Assembly: GCF_017814945.1 (NCBI RefSeq)
Contig: NZ_JAGIPX010000026.1
Location: forward strand, 1-64,000
DNA: 64,000 bases
Origin: Paraburkholderia sp. LEh10
GTDB lineage: Bacteria > Pseudomonadota > Gammaproteobacteria > Burkholderiales > Burkholderiaceae
Direction of reading: 5' to 3'
Shown: one piece after another, positions 8,604-17,150 of the stretch
How the letters are laid out: every line of letters begins with the position of its first letter
How positions within the stretch are numbered: position 1 is the stretch's first letter
Made by a program: the position numbers and the translations under genes
The notes under the pieces: model-generated
Told to the model about the DNA's origin: nothing
What the model saw: the letters and a program-made list of their open reading frames with translations, nothing else
Database searches by the model: none

Positions 8604-8770
8604 TCAAGCGCTTCCGCCGGGGTTGGCAGAAAACCGCGCGCGGTTGGCAGCATCGCGGGTATCAATGCTTTTGCCGCGCAAAAGGGCTCTCCCTACACTT
8701 TGACCATACACCGCTCGCTCACCTGGACACAGCGAACGGACACCGTCGATCACGTTTCTGGAGAACCCGA

Positions 8771-9460
8771 ATGAGCGAAATCATCGCAGGCATCAAGATC
8801 CCCGACAGCAAGATGGCGCGCGAAGCGACGCAGCTCGTGCGCGACACTGAAACCGATCTGCTCTATCACCACTCGCGCCGCGTGTTCCTGTTCGGCGCGC
8901 TGACGGGCGAGCGCAAGCAGTTGAAGTACGACCCGGAACTGCTGTATATCGGCGCGATGTTTCATGACATGGGCCTGATGGAGAAGTACAGCAGCGCGCA
9001 CGACCGCTTCGAAGTCGACGGCGCGAACGCCGCGCGCAACTTCCTGCAAGGCTATGGCATCAGTGAAAACGACATCGACATGGTGTGGGACGCGATTGCG
9101 CTGCATACGACGCCGGGCATTCCGCAGTACAAGAAGCCCGTGGTCGCGCTGGTGACGGCCGGCGTCGAGATGGATGTGCTGGGCCTTGCCTACGACGAGT
9201 TCTCGAACGACGACCGCAAGCTGGTCGTTGCCGCGCATCCGCGTGGCGAGAGCTTCAAGGAAAACATCATCGAGGCGTTCGCGAACGGCACGAAGCACAA
9301 GCCGCTCACGACGTTCGGCAACGTGAAGGCCGACGTGCTCGCGCTGAAAGACCCGGACTACAAGCGCCTGAACTTCTGCAGCATCATCCTCGGCTCGGCG
9401 TGGAACGACTCGAATGTGCAGGTCGACGCATGCCGCAATCCCGCGCATAACCACGCATAA
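8771..9460 (+). CDS. HD-domain metal-dependent hydrolase
   Basis: A 229-residue HD-superfamily protein. The His/Asp metal ligands are visible as HHSRRVFLFG (residues about 38-47), FHDMG (about 74-78) and IALHTTPG (about 116). This arrangement resembles cyanamide-hydratase-like and other small HD phosphohydrolases. The start is the ATG after CTGGAGAACCCGA. The upstream 230 bases carry a satellite iteron at 8587 but no other gene. Substrate unknown. Confidence 0.8.
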   Translation: MSEIIAGIKIPDSKMAREATQLVRDTETDLLYHHSRRVFLFGALTGERKQLKYDPELLYIGAMFHDMGLMEKYSSAHDRFEVDGANAARNFLQGYGISENDIDMVWDAIALHTTPGIPQYKKPVVALVTAGVEMDVLGLAYDEFSNDDRKLVVAAHPRGESFKENIIEAFANGTKHKPLTTFGNVKADVLALKDPDYKRLNFCSIILGSAWNDSNVQVDACRNPAHNHA

Positions 9461-9537
9461 GCGCGCTTACTGGCTCTCTCCTCGTCAAGGTCTGTTGACG
9501 ATCAAGCCGCTTGCAGTCTCCGCTCAAGCGTGCCTTT

Positions 9538-9571
9538 GAATCCGCGTTCTCGCGAGCGCGGATTCTTTTTT
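9538..9571. terminator. terminator between convergent genes
   Basis: GAATCCGCG (9538-9546) pairs with CGCGGATTC (9557-9565) followed by a run of T. It can serve the HD-domain gene and, in reverse, the convergent winged-helix gene. Confidence 0.75.
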
Positions 9572-9593
9572 CTCCCGGTGTGACGTAGAAGCG

Positions 9594-9941
9594 CTAGCGG
9601 TCGCTCGCGGCCTTCACGAGACACTCCGACAGCCTGTCGAAATGCCTGAGCGCAGCCTGCGTAAGCTCGATCTGCTTGCGGCGCGTGTCTTCCGTATCCG
9701 TCAGCATGATCCAGCCCTTGTCGCGCATTGACTTGAGCCGCGCATGCAGCGTCGCGGGCGAGCCCAGTTCGCTCTTGCCCATCATGTCGCGCACCGATAG
9801 GCGCTCCCTGCTCTGGCCGGCGCGCGCAACCATTTCCAGAATCTTCTCTTCGAGCGGGTCCAGCGAGGGCAGCGACGGCAAGCCGCGCAAGGCCTCGGCC
9901 AGTTGCAGGAAACGAAGGTAGATATCCGCGGGACGCGTCAT
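9594..9941 (-). CDS. MarR-like winged-helix protein
   Basis: A 115-residue protein. Residues about 25-95 look like a winged helix: an opening helix (LDPLEEKILEMVARAG), a helix-turn-helix (LSVRDMMGKSELGSPATLHARLKSM), and a wing (KGWIMLTDTEDTRRKQIELT), followed by a C-terminal helix. It lacks the long dimerisation helices of full MarR proteins. The start MTRPADIYLRF was preferred over upstream Met codons because the extra residues are low-complexity. Likely a small regulator; target unknown. Confidence 0.65.
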   Translation of the reverse strand: MTRPADIYLRFLQLAEALRGLPSLPSLDPLEEKILEMVARAGQSRERLSVRDMMGKSELGSPATLHARLKSMRDKGWIMLTDTEDTRRKQIELTQAALRHFDRLSECLVKAASDR

Positions 9942-10040
9942 GCGGGAAGTTCCGGTGCGGCGCGTTACGAAGCGCTGCGAGGTTCGAGGTCTGATCTGGA
10001 GTGGGTAGGCTATCATCGCGGCTGTATTCGCACAGCAACT

Positions 10041-10628
10041 GTGGATTTTACGACGGTGTCACGCTTGAGGCTGCACTTCTATTCGGTGACGGGCACGGTC
10101 GTCGTGTTCATCCTGTCGCTCTGGGCGAACGAACAGCTCTTCGCGCACTCGGAATTCGTACGCGGCGTGAACTGGATCTATCTGCCCGCCGGCATCCGGC
10201 TGCTGAGCACGCTGCTGCTCGGCGCGGACGGCGCGCTCGGCCTCCTGATCGCGAGCTGGCTAGTCGATTTTTTCTACCTGTTTCCGCACGACATCGTGCG
10301 CTCGCTCGCGGGCGGCATCATTGCGGCAGCTGCGCCGTACGGCGTATATCGGCTCGCATGCGAGCGCTGGGGATTGCGGGCATCGCTTGCGAACCTCACC
10401 GCCAAGCGGCTGCTGATGCTGACGCTCGCCTATTCGATTGCGAGCCCGCTGCTGCATCACATCTGGTTCGCGTCGCGCGGCGATACGCAGAATATCGCCG
10501 AGCGGCTCGTCGCGATGGTGATCGGCGATCTGACGGGCACGCTTATCGTGATCTATACGCTCAAGGGTGTGCTGTCGTTGCTGCCGCGCCGCCGGATTGC
10601 GCATCCGGCCGGACCGGGCTCGTTGTGA
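10041..10628 (+). CDS. integral membrane protein, MASE1-like
   Basis: About 195 residues with five or six hydrophobic segments, including VVVFILSLWANEQLF, WIYLPAGIRLLSTLLLG and LTGTLIVIYTLKGVLSLL. The pattern of short loops with conserved Arg and Asp near membrane edges resembles MASE1-type sensory membrane domains, here without any attached signalling domain. No ATG fits before the first membrane segment; GTG at 10041 or 10056 is the likely start. Function unknown. Confidence 0.55.
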   Translation: MDFTTVSRLRLHFYSVTGTVVVFILSLWANEQLFAHSEFVRGVNWIYLPAGIRLLSTLLLGADGALGLLIASWLVDFFYLFPHDIVRSLAGGIIAAAAPYGVYRLACERWGLRASLANLTAKRLLMLTLAYSIASPLLHHIWFASRGDTQNIAERLVAMVIGDLTGTLIVIYTLKGVLSLLPRRRIAHPAGPGSL

Positions 10629-10653
10629 CGCGCCGGCGCGACGTATAAGCCGC

Positions 10654-11616
10654 TTATCGCGCGACGGGCGCCCGCGAACTTCTGCGCGCCGTCTGCGAGG
10701 GCAATTCGCCGAACTGCGCCTTGTATGCGTTGGCGAAATGCCCCAGATGCACGAAGCCCCACTGCGCGGCGGCATCGCTGACGGAGAGGTCGGCCTGCCG
10801 CGTATCGAGCAACAGACGCCTCACCTGCGCAAGCCGCAGCGAGCGCACGTAGTTGAGCGGATTGGTCTGCACGACAGCCTGAAAGCTGTTCTGCACCGTG
10901 CGCCTGCTCACGCGCAATTGCGTGCAGAGGCTTTGAATGTCGATGGGCTCTTCGGGATGATTGATCACGAAGTCATGAATGCGCCGCACGATATCGGCCT
11001 GACACGCATACGTCAGCCGGTTCGAGGACGCGGGCACGTGATACGCGAGCAGATCGACCAGTGTCTCGCCAACCTGGCTGCGCACGGCGCGCTGCGCGTG
11101 CTCATCGTCGAATGCGTCGGGCTGCGCGAGCACGCGTTCGATCAGCGTCGCGAGCTGCAGGCCCGCGCGCGTGCAGGCTGCATTCGGAATGTCGATCACG
11201 CTGCGCCGAAACAGGCCATCGTCGAGCGCGACTCCCGCGCAATCGGCGACGCCTTGCAGCATGTCCGTATCGACGACGACGCCGATCAGCGCCATGTCGT
11301 CCGGCGAGTGAAACTCGAACGGCATGCCGCCCTGCGCCATCACGAACGCGCCGCGATCGATCCGCACGCCGCCGAACGCAAACGAACCCGCGCCTGCGAG
11401 CGGAATGCCGAAGGTCATGTGATTCGGCGGCAACTGGCCGCGCTGCACGACACGCAGATTCGCCGATTCGTGGAAGACCTGCACGCCGTCCAGCTCGATC
11501 TGCTTCACGGCGCTGCGAAACGAGCCCGAGCCGATCTGGTCGTAACGCTGGTCCCAGCCCCGCAGCGCGGCCGCGTGCGCATCGGCATCGTCGAAGAACT
11601 GGTGCTGGACGTACAC
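10654..11616 (-). CDS. AraC-family transcriptional regulator
   Basis: About 320 residues. The C-terminal hundred hold the AraC domain: DIQSLCTQLRVSRRTVQNSFQ and a second helix-turn-helix SVSDAAAQWGFVHLGHFANAYKAQFGE. The N-terminal part resembles the sensing domain of EutR-like regulators. The frame is open to an ATG at 11820, but residues before YVQHQFFDDAD are basic and unlike the family, so a GTG at 11616 is the likelier start. Convergent with the membrane protein gene; target unknown. Confidence 0.75.
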   Translation of the reverse strand: MYVQHQFFDDADAHAAALRGWDQRYDQIGSGSFRSAVKQIELDGVQVFHESANLRVVQRGQLPPNHMTFGIPLAGAGSFAFGGVRIDRGAFVMAQGGMPFEFHSPDDMALIGVVVDTDMLQGVADCAGVALDDGLFRRSVIDIPNAACTRAGLQLATLIERVLAQPDAFDDEHAQRAVRSQVGETLVDLLAYHVPASSNRLTYACQADIVRRIHDFVINHPEEPIDIQSLCTQLRVSRRTVQNSFQAVVQTNPLNYVRSLRLAQVRRLLLDTRQADLSVSDAAAQWGFVHLGHFANAYKAQFGELPSQTARRSSRAPVAR

Positions 11617-11661
11617 AAAGCCCCCACAATCAAAAAAATCCGCCAAGGTGCGTAGAATAAA

Positions 11662-11677
11662 CCGACCGAGCGGTCGG
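11662..11677. promoter_or_regulatory. TetR-type palindromic operator without a TetR neighbour
   Basis: CCGACCG (11662-11668) and CGGTCGG (11671-11677) form a 16-bp palindrome with a 2-bp centre, matching the style of TetR/AcrR operators. It sits 46 bp upstream of the proposed AraC-type start, in the 296-bp gap before the HpaR-like gene. No TetR gene lies within 29 kb. Apart from this palindrome I see nothing else in the gap. Confidence 0.45.
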
Positions 11678-11912
11678 GAAAATACGACCTCGGGTTTTTC
11701 CTGGGCGTTTTTGCCCATTTTCGTCCGCTGGACGCGACAGACGGCGCATTTGCGTCGCAGCGGAAGCGAGCCGGCGAACCACAATTGTAGCCAGCGCCAA
11801 AATTCGACGAAGCCATCCAAAACACCTGGCGGCGTAAAGAAAAGCCGTAGTCGCCGACTGTCGCGCGGGCGCCGATTTGCTTATATCCTAGCGAATCTTT
11901 TTACTGGCTTCG

Positions 11913-12395
11913 ATGCAGATGGCTCCGTCCCGCTCCCGCACTTCCACGCCGCGCACGATGCATCGCAATCTGCCGATGCTGCTGCTGCGCGCGCGCGAAC
12001 TCATGATGGCGCGCTTTCGTCCGCTGCTCACGGCCCAGGGGCTGACCGAGCAACAATGGCGCGTCATTCGCGCGCTGCACGAGAACGGTCCACTGGAGCC
12101 GCGCGAGCTTTGCGCGCTGTGCACGATTTCGAGCCCGAGTCTCGCGGGCGTGCTCGCGCGCATGGAAGACCTCGGCCACGTGACGAAAGCGCGTTTCGAA
12201 GACGATCAGCGGCGCGTACGCGTATCGCTGACGGCGCAAAGCGCGCAGATCGTCGAACGGATGGCGCCGCTGCTCGAAGCTGAATATCGCGCGCTGGAGA
12301 AGCAGGTTGGGGCGAAGGTCGTCGAGGATCTGTATGTTGCCGTCGACGCGCTCATCAAAGAGCTGGATAGCGACAAGGATGCCGAAGCGCCGTGA
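11913..12395 (+). CDS. hpaR: MarR-family regulator, HpaR-like
   Basis: A 160-residue regulator whose core (HRNLPMLLLRARELMMARFRP, LTEQQWRVIRALHENGPLEPREL, ISSPSLAGVLARMEDLG, DDQRRVRVSLT) closely follows HpaR, the repressor of homoprotocatechuate degradation. The winged helix covers residues about 50-120. It is convergent with a hydroxylase operon (MFS, FAD monooxygenase, DUF2783), so it may control that aromatic pathway instead of a classical hpa operon, which is absent here. Its 3' end runs into an 11-bp tandem repeat. Confidence 0.75.
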   Translation: MQMAPSRSRTSTPRTMHRNLPMLLLRARELMMARFRPLLTAQGLTEQQWRVIRALHENGPLEPRELCALCTISSPSLAGVLARMEDLGHVTKARFEDDQRRVRVSLTAQSAQIVERMAPLLEAEYRALEKQVGAKVVEDLYVAVDALIKELDSDKDAEAP

Positions 12396-12401
12396 CGGAC
12401 C

Positions 12402-12511
12402 CGGCCGCAACTCCGCCGCTACTCCGCCGCTACTCCGCCGCTACTCCGCCGCTACTCACCCTCTACTCACCCTCTACTCGCCCGCTTCTAGCACGCTACT
12501 CGCCCACTACT
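12402..12511. repeat. 11-bp tandem repeat, about ten units
   Basis: Four perfect CCGCCGCTACT units (12413-12456) are followed by two CACCCTCTACT units and three variants, with one degenerate unit at the left. The array fills the gap between the convergent hpaR-like and DUF2783 genes and touches the DUF2783 stop codon. The repeat is expected to vary in copy number between strains. Confidence 0.85.
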
Positions 12512-12686
12512 CGCCCGCGCCCTCCCCTGCCGCATCGATCAGCCGCACCGCCACGTCGGCGTTGCCGATCTGTTCGATCGCCAGCAGCGCAAAGCGCGCC
12601 AGAAACAGTGGCGCATTCGCCTCGCCCACTTGTGTCATCGTCTTGCACAGCCGCGTGTAGACGGTGTCGAGTTCTGCATCGGTCAT
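12507..12686 (-). CDS. DUF2783-type small protein
   Basis: A 59-residue protein beginning MTDAELDTVYTRLCKTMTQVG, resembling the DUF2783 family that is habitually encoded beside flavin-dependent aromatic hydroxylases. Start chosen at 12686 because GGAG lies 7 bases upstream. It is the last gene of the MFS, FAD monooxygenase, DUF2783 series, 28 bp after the monooxygenase stop. Possibly an accessory subunit of the hydroxylase; that is inference. Confidence 0.7.
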   Translation of the reverse strand: MTDAELDTVYTRLCKTMTQVGEANAPLFLARFALLAIEQIGNADVAVRLIDAAGEGAGE

Positions 12687-12714
12687 CGCGTTCTCCATTC
12701 GTTCAAACCGTTCA

Positions 12715-14409
12715 TCAAGAAAGCGCGCGGGTGATAGCCGCTTCGAGATCGGCGGCACTCGCGTCGCGCCAGCGGCCCAGCACGTGACCATCGGGGCGCA
12801 CCAGATACACCGTGCCCGGCTTCGCGTCATAACGCTCGAACAGACGCCCCGTGTGATCCCACGCGTGCACGCTGCCCGTTTGCGGATTCAGGCGCGCGCT
12901 CACGGGCACGATCCCGAAAGGCACGCCGCGCTCGCGCAGCGTCTGTGCGAGCGCACGGAACCCGGCTGGGACGTCGCCTGCGTCGCTGAAGCACAGCGCG
13001 GTAAAGCGCGGGCGAACGAGATCGGTCAGGTGCGCTTCGCGCGCATGTCCGCCTTCGGCGATCGTCACGGGATACTCGGCGAGCACCGCGCCAGGCACGG
13101 GCCCCGCAACGAACGCATCGCCATCGGGAATGTTCAGCGGTGAGCGCGCGTAGGTAATCGCGGACGTCTGCCGCGGATTGATCAACGAACGCACGCCCGG
13201 ATGCTTCACAGCAAGACTCAACACGGCCTTGCGCATCAAGTCGAATGCGAAAGAAGGCGGCGCCATGAACTCGGTGCTCTTCGTGCCGTAGCTCAGATTC
13301 TCGTGAGTGGCGGCGACGCGTTCATCTGAATAGCTGTCGAGCAATTTCTCCGACGCCAGCCCCTTCACGACGAACGCGAGCTTCCACGCGATGTTATCCG
13401 CGTCGTCGATGCCCGAGTTCGCGCCGCGCACGCCGAAGATCGGCACCAGATGCGCGGCATCGCCCGCGAACATCACGCGGTTGTGCCGGTAACGGTCGAG
13501 CGTCAGCGCGTTGGCCTTGTAGATCGTGATCCAGATCGGCGACCACGCGCCCTTCTCGCCCATCATGTCGAGCAGGCTCTGCACGCGCGGCATCACGTTC
13601 TCGGGCTTCACGGCCTGCTCGGCGTCTTCGCCGTCGCGCAACTGATAGTCGATGCGCCACACGTTGTCGGGCTGCTTGTGCACGAGCACGGTCGAACCCG
13701 GATTCGACGACGGATCGAAATACGCAAGGCGTTCCGTCGGACGATCACTGTCGAGCTCGATATCGACGATCACATAGCGCCCTTCGTAGCTCGTGCCCTG
13801 CAACTGCAAGCCGAGCGCTTCGCGTATCGTGCTGCGCCCGCCGTCGCACGCGACCACCCAGTCGGTATCGAGTGCGTAGTCGCCGTCCGCCGTGGACAGC
13901 TGCAGCGTTGCGCCATCGTCGCGCGAGTCGATCGACTTCACGCGCGTTTGCCAGCGGATATCGATCAGTTCGGCGCGCTTTTCAGCAGCGTCGAGCAGAA
14001 ACTGCTCGATGTGATATTGCGCGAGATTCACCATCGGCGGCAGCTTCTGGTTTTCGTCCTGCGGCATCGTGAAGTGCAGCACTTCCGTGTCGCGATAGAA
14101 GCTGCGTCCGCCCGTCCACGGCAGGCCCGTCTTCAGGAAGCCATCGACGGCGCCCAGGCGCTCGATGATCTCCAGGCTGCGGCGCGAAATGCAGATCGCG
14201 CGGCTGCCGTAGCAAACGGAGTCGTCCGCTTCGATCAGCACCGATGGCACGCCATGATTCGCGAGACCGAGTGCAACGGCCAGCCCGACCGGCCCGCCGC
14301 CGACGATCGTCACCGCGTGGCGCTTCACGTCCGTGCCTTGCTTCAATTGCGGCAGATGCGCCGCGTATTGCTTCGCGGTGAACGGATATGGTTTGAATTC
14401 CTTGTTCAT
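12715..14409 (-). CDS. FAD-dependent aromatic hydroxylase (MhpA-like)
   Basis: A 564-residue class A flavoprotein monooxygenase. It has the Rossmann motif GGGPVGLAVALGLANHG (residues about 37-53), the DG motif VACDGGRSTIRE (about 185), and the second FAD motif GDAAHLVPIFGVRGANSGIDDADN (about 315-338). The C-terminal thioredoxin-like region is typical of MhpA and phenol hydroxylases. It should use NAD(P)H and O2 to hydroxylate an aromatic acid or phenol. The start at 14409 follows AGGAG. Same operon as the upstream MFS transporter and downstream DUF2783 gene. Substrate not determinable. Confidence 0.88.
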   Translation of the reverse strand: MNKEFKPYPFTAKQYAAHLPQLKQGTDVKRHAVTIVGGGPVGLAVALGLANHGVPSVLIEADDSVCYGSRAICISRRSLEIIERLGAVDGFLKTGLPWTGGRSFYRDTEVLHFTMPQDENQKLPPMVNLAQYHIEQFLLDAAEKRAELIDIRWQTRVKSIDSRDDGATLQLSTADGDYALDTDWVVACDGGRSTIREALGLQLQGTSYEGRYVIVDIELDSDRPTERLAYFDPSSNPGSTVLVHKQPDNVWRIDYQLRDGEDAEQAVKPENVMPRVQSLLDMMGEKGAWSPIWITIYKANALTLDRYRHNRVMFAGDAAHLVPIFGVRGANSGIDDADNIAWKLAFVVKGLASEKLLDSYSDERVAATHENLSYGTKSTEFMAPPSFAFDLMRKAVLSLAVKHPGVRSLINPRQTSAITYARSPLNIPDGDAFVAGPVPGAVLAEYPVTIAEGGHAREAHLTDLVRPRFTALCFSDAGDVPAGFRALAQTLRERGVPFGIVPVSARLNPQTGSVHAWDHTGRLFERYDAKPGTVYLVRPDGHVLGRWRDASAADLEAAITRALS

Positions 14410-14468
14410 CCAATGCTCCTGATTCGAACCCTTCAAGCGACCTTTATTAACTAACGCTGGCGCGACCG

Positions 14469-15860
14469 TCAGGCAATGCGCGCACGCGGCGCATCACGTT
14501 TATCCATCGGCAACATCATCACGACGAGCACGCCGATCACGAGCAGCGCCGCCGAATACAGCAGCCCGGCGGAAAAGCTGCGTGTCGCGTCCTTCAACCA
14601 GCCGACAATGAGCGGATTGAGCGCCGAACTGATATTGCCCGTCGCGTTGATGACGGCAATGCCGATCGCGCGGGCGCGAAAGCTCAGTGCGTGATCGGGC
14701 GCCGTCCAGAAGATCGACATCGCCGTGTACGAGCCCGCCGATGCGAGGCACACGCCGAGCATGCGCAACGCGGGGTTCGCCGAATATGCAGTGCACAACC
14801 AGCCGGCGGCGGAGAACAGCATCGGCAGCATCAGGTGCCATTTGCGCTCCTGCCTGCGGTCCGAGCGGCGTCCCCACCAGATCATCGCGACGATCGTGCA
14901 GACCTGCGGAATCGCCGCGAGCAGGCCGATCGTCCGATTGCTCGCATCGGCGCTGAAGCTCTTCACGATCAGCGGTGTCCAGACGGCAACCATCGCGAGC
15001 GTATTCACGAGGCAGAAGTACGCAATCGCAAACTTCACCACTACGGGCGACAGCAGCTCACGGGCGATGCTCTTGCCGCCGTGCGCTTGTGACGTTGGCG
15101 ACGGATGCGAAGTTGACGCGTCCGCCGTCACGTCTTGCCGATGCTCGGCGGCAAGCGTCGCCGCCAGCGTGCGCTTTTCTTCCGCGTCGAGCCAGCCTGC
15201 GCGTTGCGGGCTGTCGTCGAGATACGCGTAGACCACGAGGCCGAGAATCGCCGACGGCAAGCCTTCGAGCAGAAAGAGCCACTGCCAGCCCTTCAGGCCG
15301 AGCGCGCCGTCGAGTCCGAGAATGAAGCCCGACAGCGCCGAACCGACAGCGGCCGTCACGGGCATCGCGATCATGAAGAGCGCGTTGGCGCGCGCACGGT
15401 ACGCGGCCGGAAACCAGTACGTCAGATACAGCAGAATGCCCGGCAAAAAGCCCGCTTCCGTCACGCCGACCAGCACGCGCAACACATACAGCGTGCCGGG
15501 GCTCGTCGCGAACATCGTCGCCGTCGACGCAAGCCCCCACGCGATCATGATCGTGCCGATCCACCTGCGCGCGCCAATGCGCGCCAGCACGATGTTGCCC
15601 GGAATGCCGCACGCGATGTATGCGACGTAGAACAGTGTGGTCGCAAGGCCGAACTGCGTGCTGGTGAGTCCCAGGTCCTTCATCATCGTCAGGCCGGCGA
15701 AGCCGATGTTGATGCGGTCGAGAAACGAGAAGAAGAACAGCACGAACAGAAACCACAGCAAGTGCCGCGACACTTTCGCAATCACGGGCTGCTCGTTCGC
15801 TTGCGGCGCGGTCGTTGCAGGGCTCGAATGCAGTGCACCCGCTCGCGAGGTCGATTCCAT
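14469..15860 (-). CDS. MFS transporter, anion:cation symporter type
   Basis: A 463-residue permease with about 12 membrane segments. The signature DRINIGFAGLTMMKDLGLTSTQFGL after the first helix is typical of the ACS family (phthalate, 4-hydroxyphenylacetate and tartrate transporters). It is the first gene of an operon with the FAD hydroxylase (60 bp downstream) and DUF2783, so it probably imports the aromatic substrate of that enzyme. Confidence 0.88.
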   Translation of the reverse strand: MESTSRAGALHSSPATTAPQANEQPVIAKVSRHLLWFLFVLFFFSFLDRINIGFAGLTMMKDLGLTSTQFGLATTLFYVAYIACGIPGNIVLARIGARRWIGTIMIAWGLASTATMFATSPGTLYVLRVLVGVTEAGFLPGILLYLTYWFPAAYRARANALFMIAMPVTAAVGSALSGFILGLDGALGLKGWQWLFLLEGLPSAILGLVVYAYLDDSPQRAGWLDAEEKRTLAATLAAEHRQDVTADASTSHPSPTSQAHGGKSIARELLSPVVVKFAIAYFCLVNTLAMVAVWTPLIVKSFSADASNRTIGLLAAIPQVCTIVAMIWWGRRSDRRQERKWHLMLPMLFSAAGWLCTAYSANPALRMLGVCLASAGSYTAMSIFWTAPDHALSFRARAIGIAVINATGNISSALNPLIVGWLKDATRSFSAGLLYSAALLVIGVLVVMMLPMDKRDAPRARIA

Positions 15861-16054
15861 ACTGATGTCTCCGATGTTGACGCTATCCCGGACGCGGTCC
15901 GGTGCAATCGCTTCGACGCGCCGTCGATCGGCGCATGGCGATGCGTCGCAGTATGGAGGGCGGCATTGCGCCGCCTGTCCTCATTTTGGGTACAAGCGGG
16001 CGCCCCGGAAGGCCTGGGGAAAACGCGGATAGGTCTGCCGTAACCGGTAAAGCG

Positions 16055-16873
16055 TCAAGCCTTGCCGGGCCCGATGCACAGCGCGAACAACTGCCGCTGG
16101 CTCGAAATGCCGAGCCGCCGGAACGCGCGCTTCTGATACGTGACGACGCTCGTCGCCTTGATGCCCATCGTGTCGCCGATCTCCTGCGCGGTGCGTCCTT
16201 CGAGCACGCCCGTCAGCACATCGAGTTCGCGCTTCGACAGTTCGGGGCAAAGGCCGCGCACGCGCGCAAGCATCAGGTGCGAGATCGCCATGTCGCGCTG
16301 GCCGCAAATCGCATAGTGATGTTTCGCCGCGTGTGCGATCAGCGGCGCCATCGCTTCGATTAACGCGATTTCGCGCGGATGGTAGTTGCCGAAGCGGCGG
16401 TCGCGGTAGAGGTTCACGGAGAGCCAGATATCCGGGGTCGGCTGCACGAGCAGCGACACGCGGTCCGACACGTTCGGCTGCTGATAGCACGCGGCGCGAT
16501 ACGCTTCGTGGAGGATGTCGTCGCTCGTCTGCTGGTGCAACACGAGTGTCGAGCCGGGCTTCTCGCTGCGCGCCGACGAGACGATCTTCTGGTTGCCGTC
16601 GAGCGCATAGAAGTGGCGCGCGTACGTGTCGGCGACGTCGCGCAGAAAGCGCCCGCCGCGATGATCGGCCACCGACACCGTGCGCGGCCGGTTGCCGAAT
16701 TCGTACGCGAAGATCGTGCATTGAGAAATCGCGCCGATGTCGCCGAGCAGCTTCAGCACCTCGGCGGCGAGCGCATTCGAGTCCTCGCTGCCGATCGACG
16801 ACACGAGCCCCGTCGCGCGGCTGAGATCCAGCTGCCCTTGCGAAGCGGGACGGTCGAGACGCCATGAACGCAT
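16055..16873 (-). CDS. LuxR-family transcriptional regulator
   Basis: A 272-residue protein with a C-terminal LuxR helix-turn-helix (residues about 210-265: LSKRELDVLTGVLEGRTAQEIGDTMGIKATSVVTYQKRAFRRLGI). The N-terminal 200 residues have no receiver signature and probably form a ligand-sensing domain. It is transcribed toward the hydroxylase operon in the same direction, 195 bp upstream of it, and is the best local candidate activator beside the HpaR-like protein. It diverges from the SBP56 gene across 278 bp. Confidence 0.8.
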   Translation of the reverse strand: MRSWRLDRPASQGQLDLSRATGLVSSIGSEDSNALAAEVLKLLGDIGAISQCTIFAYEFGNRPRTVSVADHRGGRFLRDVADTYARHFYALDGNQKIVSSARSEKPGSTLVLHQQTSDDILHEAYRAACYQQPNVSDRVSLLVQPTPDIWLSVNLYRDRRFGNYHPREIALIEAMAPLIAHAAKHHYAICGQRDMAISHLMLARVRGLCPELSKRELDVLTGVLEGRTAQEIGDTMGIKATSVVTYQKRAFRRLGISSQRQLFALCIGPGKA

Positions 16874-17150
16874 GATCGGATTGCGGCCTGAAGCGGCGAG
16901 AAAAACGGAGGAACCGCATCATTTTAATCTGCCCGGCGCTCGCGCATGGACTGGCGGCGCTGTTGCGGCCATACCGCTGCAATCGCGTCCCCTGGCGTTC
17001 GATGCGTGAAGGAAATCATCCCCGTCGCGATGAACCGTCCCGCACAAAGCTTCGAAATTGCCTACATTGAAACCTCACACGCACGCAGCGTCGTAGTCGA
17101 TGGCGCGGGCGAACCGCGTGCCGCATCGCAACATCTTCGGAGACTGAGAT

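Noticed and set aside
12413..12511. CRISPR array
   Set aside because: Units are 11 bp and contiguous with no spacers; this is a simple tandem repeat.
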